Shown here: piece after piece, positions 16,222 through 25,043 of the stretch | Numbering within the stretch: the stretch's first letter is position 1 | Layout of the letters: every line of letters begins with the position of its first letter | Assembly (NCBI GenBank): GCA_023460935.1 | Contig: JAEWOI010000014.1 | Location: 1-64,000 of the forward strand | Reading direction: 5' to 3' | DNA: 64,000 nt | Origin: Actinomycetes bacterium | Lineage (GTDB): Bacteria > Actinomycetota > Actinomycetes > Propionibacteriales > Propionibacteriaceae | Translations under genes and position numbers: made by a program | Notes under the pieces: model-generated | The model's input: the letters and a program-made list of their open reading frames with translations, nothing else | Databases searched by the model: none | What the model was told of the DNA's origin: nothing

Positions 16222-17048
16222 TGCTCGCCTCACTGGCCGACCTGGCCCGGGCGGCGCGGGCCGAGGGCTCCGGGCTGGGCGCGTTCAACGTGATCCACCT
16301 CGAGCACGCGACAGCGTTCGTGCGCGCAGCGGAGCAGGTCGGGCGCCCGGTGGTGCTGCAGATCTCGGAGAACGCGGTGAAGTACCACGGCGCGCTCGAA
16401 CCGCTCTGCCTGGCCACCCTCGCTGTCGCCCGGTCGGCGAGCGTGCCGGTCGTGGTGCACCTCGACCATGCCGAGGACACCGCGCTGGTGGCCGAGGCGG
16501 TGGGCCTGGGCATCTCGTCTGTGATGTATGACGGCTCGAAGCTGTCCGACGCCGAGAACCGCGCCGCAACCGCGGAGGTCGTGGCGCTCTGCCACGCCGC
16601 GGGAGTGGACGTGGAGGCCGAGCTGGGTGAGGTGGGTGGCAAGAACGGTGTCCACGACCCCTCCGCCCGCACGTCGCCGGCGGACGCGGCGGCCTTCGTC
16701 GCAGACACCGGCGTTGACCTGCTGGCAGTGGCCGTCGGTTCGTCCCACGCCATGACCACCCGCGACGCCCGCCTCGACGAGGACCTGATCCGCGCGATCG
16801 GTGCGGCGGTGGAAGTGCCGCTCGTGCTGCACGGGTCGTCCGGGGTCTCCGACGACGGGATGCGCGCGGCGATCCGCGCCGGGATGACCAAGATCAACGT
16901 CTCCACCCACCTCAACAAGGTGTTCACCGGCTCGGTCCGCGGCACGCTGGCGGGCGACGAGCGCCTGGTGGACTCCCGCAAGTGGATGGCCCCGGCAAGG
17001 GCGGCGGTGCAGGCCGAGACCGCCCGGCTGCTGGAGCTGTACCGCTGA
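16221..17048 (+). CDS. Class II fructose/tagatose-bisphosphate aldolase family
   Basis: A zinc aldolase of 275 residues in the GatY/KbaY/FbaA family, cleaving a ketose bisphosphate or ketose-1-phosphate to DHAP and an aldehyde. Visible elements are LGAFNVIHLEHA at the N terminus, the zinc and catalytic segment VVVHLDHAED, AELGEVGGKNG, LVLHGSSGVSDD with a zinc His, and the phosphate-site TKINVSTHLN. The start overlaps the previous stop by one base (TGATG). The pairing with a PfkB kinase suggests a tagatose-type route, but the substrate stereochemistry is not deducible. Confidence 0.87.
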   Translation: MLASLADLARAARAEGSGLGAFNVIHLEHATAFVRAAEQVGRPVVLQISENAVKYHGALEPLCLATLAVARSASVPVVVHLDHAEDTALVAEAVGLGISSVMYDGSKLSDAENRAATAEVVALCHAAGVDVEAELGEVGGKNGVHDPSARTSPADAAAFVADTGVDLLAVAVGSSHAMTTRDARLDEDLIRAIGAAVEVPLVLHGSSGVSDDGMRAAIRAGMTKINVSTHLNKVFTGSVRGTLAGDERLVDSRKWMAPARAAVQAETARLLELYR

Positions 17049-17075
17049 GTCTTCGCCCGCTCGGCTGCGACCAGC

Positions 17076-18095
17076 TCAGCTGAGCGCGCCGGCGTGCCCG
17101 TCGATCAGGGAGAGCCCGTCGTCCTCGTTGCTGATCACGACCGGCAGCACGATGTCGCGCGCCGGGGCCTTGAGGCCGTGGATCCGCTCCAGCAGCATGC
17201 TGGCCGCACGGAGGCCCAGCTCGCGCGTCGGCAGGTGGGTGACCAGGATGCCCATCGGCGAGAGCAGCACCAGCGGAAGACCGCCGAACGCCATCACGCC
17301 CGTGGCCGGCGGCAGGAGCCCCCGCTCGGCCAGCACCCGGATGAGGCCCGCGGACAGCTTGTTGTTGGCGGCGAAGATCGCATCGGGCGGCTCGGGCAGG
17401 TCTAGCAGGGCCCGCGTCGCCTCCTCGCCGCCTGCGATGGTGAACTCCGCGCGCCGCAGCAGCTCCGGGTCCGGCAGGCTGCCGGTGGCCTCCAGCACGG
17501 CCTGCCGCCAGCCCTCCGCGCGGTCCTCGGCCGTCTCGACGCGCTCGGGACCGCTGACACAGCCGATTCGCCGGTAGCCGGCCTCGAACAGGATCCGCGT
17601 GCCGGCAACGGCACCGCCGATGTTGTCGGCGACGACAGCGTCGACAGCGTTGTTCGGTGCCCTGCGGTCGACACAGACCACGGGCACCCCGCGCTCGAGC
17701 GCCAGGTCGAGGCTGGTGGTGCGGCTGCTGGGCACCATGATGATGCCGGCCACCGGGTCACTGACGGCCGCGCGCAGGTACTCCTGCTCCCGGTCGGGGT
17801 CCTCGTCGGTGTTGCAGAGCATCACCGAGTAACCCTCGGCGCGGGCGAGGTCCTCCACCGCCCGGGTCATCACGGTGAAGAAGGGGTTCTCGATGTCGGG
17901 GACCATCATCGCGATGATCTCCGAGGAGCTGGTCCGCAGGCGCCGGGCGTTGCGGTTGGGCACGAAGCCGAGCTCCTCCGCTGCCTTTCGGACGGCCAGC
18001 ACCCGGTCGGGCGTGACCTTGATGCCGTTGAAGACGCGGGACACGGTGGCGGGCGACACCCCCGCCCGGGCTGCGACGTCGTAGATCGTGACCAT
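17076..18095 (-). CDS. LacI-family transcriptional regulator, last gene of the second importer operon
   Basis: A 339-residue regulator. The DNA-binding N terminus is TIYDVAARAGVSPATVSRVF, followed by the hinge RRLRTSSSEIIAMMVP. The effector domain includes VAGIIMVPSS and PVVCVDRRAP. ATG overlaps the stop of the upstream FGGY gene by one base, so it is translationally coupled to the operon it probably controls. The candidate operators are the ATCGAT-type palindromes at 23651-23664 and 9909-9920. The late position in the operon implies feedback on its own synthesis. Confidence 0.9.
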   Translation of the reverse strand: MVTIYDVAARAGVSPATVSRVFNGIKVTPDRVLAVRKAAEELGFVPNRNARRLRTSSSEIIAMMVPDIENPFFTVMTRAVEDLARAEGYSVMLCNTDEDPDREQEYLRAAVSDPVAGIIMVPSSRTTSLDLALERGVPVVCVDRRAPNNAVDAVVADNIGGAVAGTRILFEAGYRRIGCVSGPERVETAEDRAEGWRQAVLEATGSLPDPELLRRAEFTIAGGEEATRALLDLPEPPDAIFAANNKLSAGLIRVLAERGLLPPATGVMAFGGLPLVLLSPMGILVTHLPTRELGLRAASMLLERIHGLKAPARDIVLPVVISNEDDGLSLIDGHAGALS

Positions 18096-19501
18096 CAGCC
18101 CTGCTCCCCACGGTCGGCGAACCAGGGTCGGAGGGCGCGGTAGGCGGCTGCGAACCGCTCCAGGCGTGCGGCGTGGAGCGGGCTCTCCGGGCCAGGGACG
18201 AACTCGGCTTCCACGCGGGAGAGACTACGGGCGAGCGTGAAGTCGGCGCGACCGAGTCCGACCAGGCCGGTCACCGCCGCGCCCAGGCTGTTGGCCTGCG
18301 TGGTCACGCTGCGGCGGCGCACCGGGACGCCCCAGATGTCGGCGAGCAGGCTCAGCCAGGTGTCGCTCGCGGCGCCGCCGCCGATCACGTCGATCGGGGC
18401 TCCGGGGTCGGCGGTGCGCAGGGGCGCCATGCAGAGCGCGAGGCTGTAGCCCACGCCCTCCAGCACGGCCCTGGTCAGGTGCGGACGGCGATGGTGCATC
18501 CGCAGCCCGAGGAACACCCCCGAGGCCTTGGCGTCCCACCAGGGCGATCGTTCGCCGATCAGGTAGGGCAGGAAGAACAGGTCCTCCGCCGCGGCAACCG
18601 AGCCCGCAGCCGCTGCGATCAGCTCGCCGACCTGGCCGGGTTCCCCGCCCAGGGCCTCGGCGGCCCACTGGAGCGAACCGGCGCCGGTCTGGGTGGTGGC
18701 GGTCGGGCTGAACAGGCCCGGCACGACGTGGCACAGCGTGAACGGGCGCTGCTCGGGGTCGATCACCGGCGCCGTGGTCGTGCAGGCGTACCAGGCCGAC
18801 GTGCCGAGGCAGACGTAGCCGGGGGAGTCGGGGGTGACGCAGCCGGCGGCGGTCAGGGTGCCGAGGATCGTGGTGGAGTCGACGACCGGCGGCCAGAGGG
18901 CGGCGGCCACGTCTGCTGCGGCCAGCAGCTCGGCCGACCAGGTGCCGTCGGCGAGGTCGTACGCGCCGGTGTGGGACGCGTCGGAGCGGTCGGTCGCGAG
19001 GTTCCCGGTGAGCCGGAGGTTCACGTAGTCCTTCGCTATGCAGACGGCGCTCGCGCGCTCGTAGGCCGCCGGCTCGTGCGAGCGCACCCACATCAGCTTG
19101 GGCAGGGTGTAGGGGGCAGCGATGCGGTTGCCGGTGATCCGGTAAGCGGCAGCGGCGCCGAAGCGGTCAGCGAGCGCCGCGGCCTCGGCTACGGCGCGCT
19201 GGTCGGACCAGATCATCGCAGGGCGCACCGGCGTGCCTGCGGAGTCGAGCAGCACCAGGCCCATCATCTGCCCGGAGACGCAGATCCCGTCGACCTGCTC
19301 CGGGCGTACCCCGGTGGTGCCCAGCAGCTCACGGGTCGTGGTGACGACGGCGCGCCACCAGTCGTCCGGGTCCTGCTCGCTGGTGGTGTCCGAGGCGTAA
19401 CGGGTGGGGTAGGAGGAAGTGGCGAAGGCCAGCAGCCGGCCGTCGTCGGCGTGCAGCGACGCCTTGTTGCCGGTGGTGCCCAGGTCGTGCGCAATCAGCA
19501 T
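18095..19501 (-). CDS. FGGY-family kinase lacking the usual catalytic-Asp segment
   Basis: A 468-residue FGGY protein, shorter than the usual 490 to 510. The N-terminal loop AHDLGTTGNKASLHADDG and the C-terminal IDVIGGGAASDTWLSLLADI are normal. Around residue 217 the chain jumps from TTILGTLTAAG directly to CVTPDSPGYVCLGTSAW. In relatives, including the kinase encoded at 12129, about 25 residues with the GGxDxxxxxxG motif lie here, and that Asp is the catalytic base. The frame stays open, so this looks like an in-frame deletion. The protein may be inactive, regulatory or repurposed. RBS GAGGGA precedes ATG 19501. Confidence 0.85.
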   Translation of the reverse strand: MLIAHDLGTTGNKASLHADDGRLLAFATSSYPTRYASDTTSEQDPDDWWRAVVTTTRELLGTTGVRPEQVDGICVSGQMMGLVLLDSAGTPVRPAMIWSDQRAVAEAAALADRFGAAAAYRITGNRIAAPYTLPKLMWVRSHEPAAYERASAVCIAKDYVNLRLTGNLATDRSDASHTGAYDLADGTWSAELLAAADVAAALWPPVVDSTTILGTLTAAGCVTPDSPGYVCLGTSAWYACTTTAPVIDPEQRPFTLCHVVPGLFSPTATTQTGAGSLQWAAEALGGEPGQVGELIAAAAGSVAAAEDLFFLPYLIGERSPWWDAKASGVFLGLRMHHRRPHLTRAVLEGVGYSLALCMAPLRTADPGAPIDVIGGGAASDTWLSLLADIWGVPVRRRSVTTQANSLGAAVTGLVGLGRADFTLARSLSRVEAEFVPGPESPLHAARLERFAAAYRALRPWFADRGEQG

Positions 19502-19524
19502 TGATTCCCTCGCCGAGGAAGAAC

Positions 19525-19554
19525 GTGGGGGCGGCCCTGTCGGGCCGCCCCCAC
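19525..19554. terminator. Strong hairpin between binding-protein and kinase genes
   Basis: A perfect 13-base-pair GC-rich stem, GTGGGGGCGGCCC with GGGCCGCCCCCAC, has a four-base loop. It lies after the binding-protein gene on the minus strand. It probably reduces read-through into the kinase and lacI genes. Confidence 0.7.
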
Positions 19555-19582
19555 AGTGGAGTTGCTTCGCCGCAATCGACGA

Positions 19583-20578
19583 CTACTTGTAGAGGACCGC
19601 CTGGATCTTCTCGTCGTTGATGTTGGTCTTGTCGTACCAGTAGAAGCCGGTGTCGATGACCTTGGGCACGGTCTCGCCCTTGAGGGTCTTCACAGCCGCG
19701 GCGACGACCTGCTCGCCGATGCCGACCGGGTTCTGGGTGATGGCGCCGGCCATCGTGCCGTCGTTGATCGCGTTGATCTGGTCGGTGCCGGAGTCGAAGC
19801 CGATCAGGACGAGCTTGCCCGCCATGCCCTTCTGCTGGGTGGCCTTGATGCCGCCGATAGCGGTGCCCTCGTTGGCGAGGAAGATGCCCTTGAGGTCCTT
19901 GTTCGCCTCGATGATGGAGGAGGCGATGTCAGCGCTGACGTTCGGGTCGCCCTTGCCGTACTGCGGGTCGAGCACCTTCACGTCCGGGCAGTTGGCCTTC
20001 ATGCCCTCGAGGAAGCCATCGCGGCGGTCCTGGCCGGTGCGGGAGGTCTGGTCGTGGACCATGACGCCCACGGTGCCGGAGCCACCCACGAGCTCACACA
20101 TGTGCTTGGCTGCCTCGCCGGCAGCGGCCTTGTTGTCGGTTGCGGCGGTGGAGACCGGGATGTCGGAGTCGACGCCGGAGTCGAAGGCCACGACCGGGAT
20201 GTTGGCGTCCTTGAACTGCTGGAGCACCGGGGCTGCAGCCTGGCTGTCCAGGGCTGCGAAGCCCAGGGCCGCCGGCTTCTTGGCCAGGGCGGTGTTCAGC
20301 ATGTTCATCTGCGCCTCGACCTCGGACTCGGTGGCCGGGCCCTCGAAGGTGATGGTCACGCCGTCCTTTGCGGCCTGCTGCTCGGCACCGAGCTTCACGG
20401 CCTGCCAGAACTGGTGCTGGAAGCCCTTCGACACGATCGCGATGTACGGCTTCTCGCCGGACGCCGAGGACTCGGTGCCGCCGCTGGCGGCGGGTGCCGG
20501 CGCGCCGGACGAGCAGGCCGCCAGCGCCAGCGAGGCTGCCACGCCGAGCGCGGCCAGCCCGATTGAAATCTTCCGCAT
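19583..20578 (-). CDS. ABC sugar-binding lipoprotein, second importer
   Basis: A 331-residue substrate-binding protein of the ribose type. The signal peptide ends in the lipobox LAAC (Cys22) and is followed by an Ala/Ser/Gly linker. The mature domain starts KPYIAIVSKGFQHQFWQAVK and contains IPVVAFDSGVDSD and KLVLIGFDSGTDQIN. RBS GAAGGAGA precedes ATG 20578. The longer open frame runs back over the permease gene and is not used. The substrate is probably a free monosaccharide, because a FucU-like protein and an FGGY kinase share the operon; fucose is possible. Confidence 0.88.
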   Translation of the reverse strand: MRKISIGLAALGVAASLALAACSSGAPAPAASGGTESSASGEKPYIAIVSKGFQHQFWQAVKLGAEQQAAKDGVTITFEGPATESEVEAQMNMLNTALAKKPAALGFAALDSQAAAPVLQQFKDANIPVVAFDSGVDSDIPVSTAATDNKAAAGEAAKHMCELVGGSGTVGVMVHDQTSRTGQDRRDGFLEGMKANCPDVKVLDPQYGKGDPNVSADIASSIIEANKDLKGIFLANEGTAIGGIKATQQKGMAGKLVLIGFDSGTDQINAINDGTMAGAITQNPVGIGEQVVAAAVKTLKGETVPKVIDTGFYWYDKTNINDEKIQAVLYK

Positions 20579-20625
20579 CTGATTCTCCTTCGTTGGGTTG
20601 TTGCGGGAGCTGTGGGTGGGGTGGA

Positions 20626-21642
20626 TCAGGTGGTCGCTGCGCGACGGGCACGCAGCTGGTCGATGAACACGACGATCAGGATCACCAGGCCGAGGATGAC
20701 GTTCTGCCACTCCTGCCGGACCGAGAGGATCTGGAGGCCGTTGTTGATCACCGAGATGATCAGGGCGCCGATGATGGTGCCGACGATCGTCCCCTTGCCG
20801 CCGGAGAGCGAGGTGCCGCCGATCACGACTGCAGCGATGGCCTGCAGCTCGTAGCCGGCGCCGGTGGCCGGCTGCGCCGAGCCGAGGCGGGCGGAGATCA
20901 TGATCGCGGCCAGGCCGACGAACAGGCCGGCGACGGCGTAGATGATCACGAGCCACTTCTTGGTATTGATGCCCGAGAGCGCCGTTGCCTCCTCGTTGCT
21001 GCCGATCGAGATGTCGTAGCGGCCCAGCAGCGTCTTGTTCAGCAGGACGAAGGCCACCACGGCGGCGAACGCGAGCACCAGCACGGCGTTGGGGAACCGG
21101 GCGCCGGGAATGATGCTGCCGGTGGAGAGCCAGATGTAGCCGGCGTGCTCGGTGGCGTCGAAGTAGATCGGGCGGGCGTTGGAGATCACCAGGGCCAGGC
21201 CCTGGGCCACCAGCATCATCGCGAGGGTGGCGATGAACGGTGGCAGCCGGAGGATCGCGACGTTGAACCCGTTGACCAGCCCGACCAGGCCGCCGAACAG
21301 GATGGTCAGGATGATGCCGAGCCACACCGGAATGCCCCAGTTGACGATGAAGGTCGCCGACATCACCGCAGACAGGGTCATCGCCGTGCCGACCGAGAGG
21401 TCGATGCCGCTGGTGATGATCACCAGCGTCGCCGCCAGCGCGAGCAGGCCGACGACCGTCGTGGAGAACAGGATCGTGGTGACGTTGGAGTAGCTGGGGA
21501 AGATCTGGGGGCTGGCCGCGGTGAAGACGAGGAAGATCAGCACCAGGCCCGCCAGCGCCATGAGTTGCTGCACGCGCTCGCGCCAGGAGATGCCCGTGGC
21601 GGTCTTCGGGGCCTTCTCGGTGCTTGCGGTTTCTGTGGACAT
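20626..21642 (-). CDS. ABC sugar permease, second importer
   Basis: An RbsC-type inner-membrane permease of 338 residues with about ten hydrophobic segments. Family motifs are ITSGIDLSVGTAMTLSA and AAVVIGGTSLSGG. A charged N terminus precedes the first membrane span. Its ATG overlaps the ATPase stop by one base. Unlike the first importer there is a single permease, so the channel is presumably a homodimer. Confidence 0.88.
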   Translation of the reverse strand: MSTETASTEKAPKTATGISWRERVQQLMALAGLVLIFLVFTAASPQIFPSYSNVTTILFSTTVVGLLALAATLVIITSGIDLSVGTAMTLSAVMSATFIVNWGIPVWLGIILTILFGGLVGLVNGFNVAILRLPPFIATLAMMLVAQGLALVISNARPIYFDATEHAGYIWLSTGSIIPGARFPNAVLVLAFAAVVAFVLLNKTLLGRYDISIGSNEEATALSGINTKKWLVIIYAVAGLFVGLAAIMISARLGSAQPATGAGYELQAIAAVVIGGTSLSGGKGTIVGTIIGALIISVINNGLQILSVRQEWQNVILGLVILIVVFIDQLRARRAATT

Positions 21643-23216
21643 CAGAGCTCTGCTTTCTCGGTTGCGTGGGTGATCGCGTCATCGCGGTGGGTGGCGAGGC
21701 GCATGATCGCCTCCTGGCTGGCTTCGCCTGCGGGCAGGATCCCGGTGACCCGGCCGTCGGCCATCACCACGACCCGGTGCGACATGCGCAGCACCTCGGG
21801 GAGCTCGGACGAGATCATGATGATCGTCTTGCCCTGCTCGGCCAGCTTGTTGAGCAGCTGGTAGATCTCTTCCTTCGCGCCGACGTCGATGCCGCGGGTG
21901 GGCTCGTCGAAGATCAGGATGTCGCAGTCCTTGACGAGCCAGCGGGCGACGATCGCCTTCTGCTGGTTGCCCCCGGACAGGTACTTGACCAGCTGGTTGA
22001 CGCTCGGGGTCTTGATGCTGAGCAGCTTGCGCGACGCCTCGGCCGCCTCGCGCATCGCACGGTCCTTGAGGAATCCGCCGGTGGAGAACTTCTCCCCCAT
22101 CGAGCTGATCGCGACGTTGTGGGAGACCGACAGCGGCAGCATCAGCCCGAGGCGCTTGCGGTCCTCCGACAGGTAGCCGATGCCGAGCTCGGCGGCCCGT
22201 GCGGGGGAGTGGATGGTGACCGGGTCACCGTTCAGGCGGATCTCGCCGGAGGTGATCGGGTCGGCCCCCACCAGCGCCCTGGCCACCTCGGTGCGGCCGG
22301 CGCCCATCAGGCCGGCGAAGCCGAGCACCTCGCCGCGGTAGACGTCGAAGCTCACGTCCTTCAACAGGGTGCGCGTGGACAGGTTGGTGACGCTCAGCAC
22401 GATCGGCCGGTCGGCGCGGACGTTCTCCGGCCGCGCCTCGGTGTTGATCGCGCGGCCCACCATCTTCGAGATGACCTGGTCGAGGCTGGTCTCGGCCATC
22501 GGCATCGTGTCGATGTAGTGGCCGTCGCGGATCACGGTGATCCGGTCAGCGATCCGCTTCAGCTCGGCCATCCGGTGGGAGATGTAGACCACGCCGGTCT
22601 CAGGGCTGATGAACTTGCGGATCAGCTCGTGCAGCTGGGCCACCTCGGCGTCGTTCAGGGCGGCCGTCGGCTCGTCCATGATGAGCACCTTGGTCGACTC
22701 GAAGGACAGCGCCTTGGCGATCTCGACCATCTGCTGCTTGGCCACGGTGAGCGTGGAGACCACGGCCTTCGGGTCGAGGTTGAGCTCGAGGCGGTCGAGC
22801 AGCTCCCTGGTCTTGCGCACCTGGATGCCGGGGCGGGTGAAGAAGCCGCCCGCTACCGGCTCGCGGCCCAGCCAGATGTTCTCCGCGACGGTGAGGTGCG
22901 GCACCAGGTTCAGCTCCTGGTGGATGATCGAGAGGCCGGCTTCCTGCGTCTCCTTCGGAGTGCTCGCGACCAGGGGCTGGCCGTTGAGCCAGAACTCGCC
23001 GCTCTCCCTGGTGTAGATGCCGGTGAGCAGCTTCATCAGCGTCGACTTGCCGGCCCCGTTCTCGCCGACCAGGCCGAGCACCTCGCCCTTGCGCAGGTCG
23101 AAGCGCATGCCCTCCAGGGCCTTCACCCCGGGGAAGCTCTTGTCCACGCCCTCGACCTGCAGCAGCAGGTCGGCGTCCCTGGTGCCGGCGTCGGTCGCGC
23201 CCTGGACCGCGGTCAT
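21642..23216 (-). CDS. ABC sugar importer ATPase, second importer (RbsA-like)
   Basis: A duplicated ATPase of 524 residues. The first half carries VGENGAGKSTLMK and VLIMDEPTAALND. The second half carries the degenerate loop GLMGAGRTEVAR, the signature YLSGGNQQK and LIFDEPTRGIDVG. Start ATG 23216 overlaps the RbsD/FucU stop by four bases, which is why the longer frame to 23351 is rejected. It energises uptake with the permease and binding protein that follow. Confidence 0.88.
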   Translation of the reverse strand: MTAVQGATDAGTRDADLLLQVEGVDKSFPGVKALEGMRFDLRKGEVLGLVGENGAGKSTLMKLLTGIYTRESGEFWLNGQPLVASTPKETQEAGLSIIHQELNLVPHLTVAENIWLGREPVAGGFFTRPGIQVRKTRELLDRLELNLDPKAVVSTLTVAKQQMVEIAKALSFESTKVLIMDEPTAALNDAEVAQLHELIRKFISPETGVVYISHRMAELKRIADRITVIRDGHYIDTMPMAETSLDQVISKMVGRAINTEARPENVRADRPIVLSVTNLSTRTLLKDVSFDVYRGEVLGFAGLMGAGRTEVARALVGADPITSGEIRLNGDPVTIHSPARAAELGIGYLSEDRKRLGLMLPLSVSHNVAISSMGEKFSTGGFLKDRAMREAAEASRKLLSIKTPSVNQLVKYLSGGNQQKAIVARWLVKDCDILIFDEPTRGIDVGAKEEIYQLLNKLAEQGKTIIMISSELPEVLRMSHRVVVMADGRVTGILPAGEASQEAIMRLATHRDDAITHATEKAEL

Positions 23217-23635
23217 GCCGGGTCCACCGGGGTGACGCCCTTGCGGAACAGCGCGTTGCCGTAGACGCGGGTCTCGCCGGTACGGATGATCACCTCGGCC
23301 TGGGCGGCCAGGTCGTAGAACGCGAACCGCTCCACCAGCCGGGACTCGCACTGGCCGAGCTCAGCGGCGTCGATCAGCTCCTGCTGCACCGGGAGCAGCC
23401 CGTCCGGGCTCTCCATCAGGTCCAGCGCGGGACCGTGGTTGTCCGGAACCATGACCGAGCGGATCGCGCGCAGGACCCGCGGCGACGACAGCCCGGGCAG
23501 GTCGATCAAGTGCTTCCTGGCCAGCTTCGACGCGGTGAAATGGGCGTCTGCGATGACTACAGCGTCACCGTGGCCCATCTCGTCCAGCGCCAGGAGCAGC
23601 CGGCCGGTGAGCACCGGATCCAGATTGAGCAGCAT
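23213..23635 (-). CDS. RbsD/FucU-family sugar mutarotase, first gene of the second importer operon
   Basis: A 140-residue member of the RbsD/FucU family. It begins MLLNLDPVLTGRLLLALDEM, then GHGDAVVIADAHF, and ends with an ETRVYGNALFRKGV segment carrying the conserved Tyr-Gly-Asn. ATG 23635 is preferred over GTG 23647 because GGAGG lies about eight bases before it and the family starts at MLLN. It would convert imported sugar between anomers or ring forms before the isomerase acts. Confidence 0.87.
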   Translation of the reverse strand: MLLNLDPVLTGRLLLALDEMGHGDAVVIADAHFTASKLARKHLIDLPGLSSPRVLRAIRSVMVPDNHGPALDLMESPDGLLPVQQELIDAAELGQCESRLVERFAFYDLAAQAEVIIRTGETRVYGNALFRKGVTPVDPA

Positions 23636-23650
23636 CCTTGCCTCCACCTG

Positions 23651-23664
23651 AGAAATCGATTTCT
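23651..23664. promoter_or_regulatory. LacI-type operator before the second importer operon
   Basis: AGAAATCGATTTCT is a perfect 14-base palindrome with central CG, typical of LacI-family sites. It lies 15 bases upstream of the first ATG of the operon that ends with a lacI-type gene. A near copy precedes the fucose isomerase-like gene. Confidence 0.75.
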
Positions 23665-23788
23665 GTATCGTAGGGAGGGTAACGGATAGTTGTCACGCGG
23701 CGCGACGCAATCGTGACCTTTTCGCAATCGAGGCCACGAGGCCCGGTCTCAGGGAGGTTGTTTCCGCCACCGGGGAGCCGGCAGGTGC

Positions 23789-23809
23789 TAGGCTCTTGAA
23801 TCGTTACAA
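23789..23809 (+). promoter_or_regulatory. -10 region and TTGAATCG operator before the PHP operon
   Basis: A -10-like TAGGCT (23789-23794) is followed at 23796-23809 by TTGAATCGTTACAA. No clear -35 is seen at the right distance. The box matches the reverse strand of the rhaB operator at 14 of 16 bases (TTGAATCGTTACAAAG against TTGAATCGTTTCATAG). Confidence 0.5.
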
Positions 23810-23855
23810 AGAACCGGGACGGCGCCGGCCGCCCGACCTTCAGACAGGTAGCAGC

Positions 23856-25043
23856 ATGAGCGACACCGCGGTCCGCACCCCCGGGTTGATCCCGGTGGTG
23901 AACACCCACGTCCACTTCCCGCCGAACTTCTCGGCGTTCGCCACCGTTGCCGACGCGGTGGGGGCGGCCGCGGCCGAGGGCGCGCTGGCGGTCGGCATCT
24001 CCAACTTCTTCGACCAGCAGGTCTACCGCGACTTCGCCGAGCAGGCGGACGGCGCCGGCATCGTGCCGCTCTACGGCCTCGAGTTCATCACCCTGGTCGA
24101 GGAACTCGCAGCCGCCGGCGTCCGGGTGAACGACCCGGCCAACCCCGGCCGGATGTACCTGTGCGGCAAGGGCATCGCGCCCTTCAAGGACAAGTCGGCA
24201 GAGGCGGCGCGCATCGCCGCCGACATCCGCACGGGCAACGACGAGCGGGCGCGGGCGATGGTGGCCAGGCTCGCGGCGTGGTTCGCCGAGTGCGGCCTCG
24301 ACACCGGCCTGACCGCAGAGCGCATCGCGCAGGAGGTCGCCTTCGCTGCCGGCGTACCGGTGCGGTGGGTGTCGCTGCAGGAGCGGCACATCGCGATGGC
24401 GTTCCAGCGCGCGCTCGCCGAACTGGAGCCGCAACTGCGCGCCGAAGTGCTCGCCAGGGCCTACGGGGAGCCCTCAGCGGTCGACCTCGGCGACCCGGTG
24501 GCGCTGCAGGGCGAGCTCCGCGCCCGGCTGCTCAAGGTGGGCACTCCGGGCTTCGTGCCGGAGGTGCCGCTCGGCTTCGCCGACGCCTACCGCTACGTGC
24601 TCGAGATGGACGGCATCCCGACCTACCCGACCCTTGCCGACGGGGTGCGCCCGGTCTGCCCGTTCGAGGAGTCGCCGGAGGCGCTCGCGGCGACGCTGCT
24701 GGAGCTGGGCATCCACGCGGCGGAACTGATCCCCGTCCGCAACGCCGGCGCCTGTGTCGACGACTACGTCCGGGCTTTCACCGCCGCGGGGCTGATCGTG
24801 ATGGCCGGCACCGAGCACAACACCGCAGAACGCATCCCGATCGAGGTCGCCTGCGCCGACGGCCCGGTCTCCGACTACGCGCGCAGCGCCTTCTGGGAGG
24901 CCACCTGCGTGGTGGCCGCGCACCAGGCCGAGGTGGCAGCCGGACGCCCGGGCTACGTCGACGCCACCGGCGCGCGGACTCCCGTGGCCACTGCCGACCT
25001 GGCCGGGCTGGGTGCGAGGCTGATCGAAGGGGGCCGGCGATGA
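23856..25043 (+). CDS. PHP-domain metal-dependent hydrolase-like protein
   Basis: A 395-residue protein that begins with a PHP-like signature, VVNTHVHFPPN, with a His-x-His metal pair. Further likely ligands lie in VPLYGLEF and AGTEHNTAER. PHP proteins are metal phosphoesterases or hydrolases. Here the domain is embedded in a longer chain with a helical middle section, and the true substrate is unknown. ATG 23856 follows CAGGTAG; the frame is open upstream only over the operator. The stop overlaps the aldolase fusion start (ATGA), so the two are co-translated and probably act in one pathway. Closest possibilities are a sugar-phosphate phosphatase or a lactone hydrolase. Confidence 0.7.
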   Translation: MSDTAVRTPGLIPVVNTHVHFPPNFSAFATVADAVGAAAAEGALAVGISNFFDQQVYRDFAEQADGAGIVPLYGLEFITLVEELAAAGVRVNDPANPGRMYLCGKGIAPFKDKSAEAARIAADIRTGNDERARAMVARLAAWFAECGLDTGLTAERIAQEVAFAAGVPVRWVSLQERHIAMAFQRALAELEPQLRAEVLARAYGEPSAVDLGDPVALQGELRARLLKVGTPGFVPEVPLGFADAYRYVLEMDGIPTYPTLADGVRPVCPFEESPEALAATLLELGIHAAELIPVRNAGACVDDYVRAFTAAGLIVMAGTEHNTAERIPIEVACADGPVSDYARSAFWEATCVVAAHQAEVAAGRPGYVDATGARTPVATADLAGLGARLIEGGRR

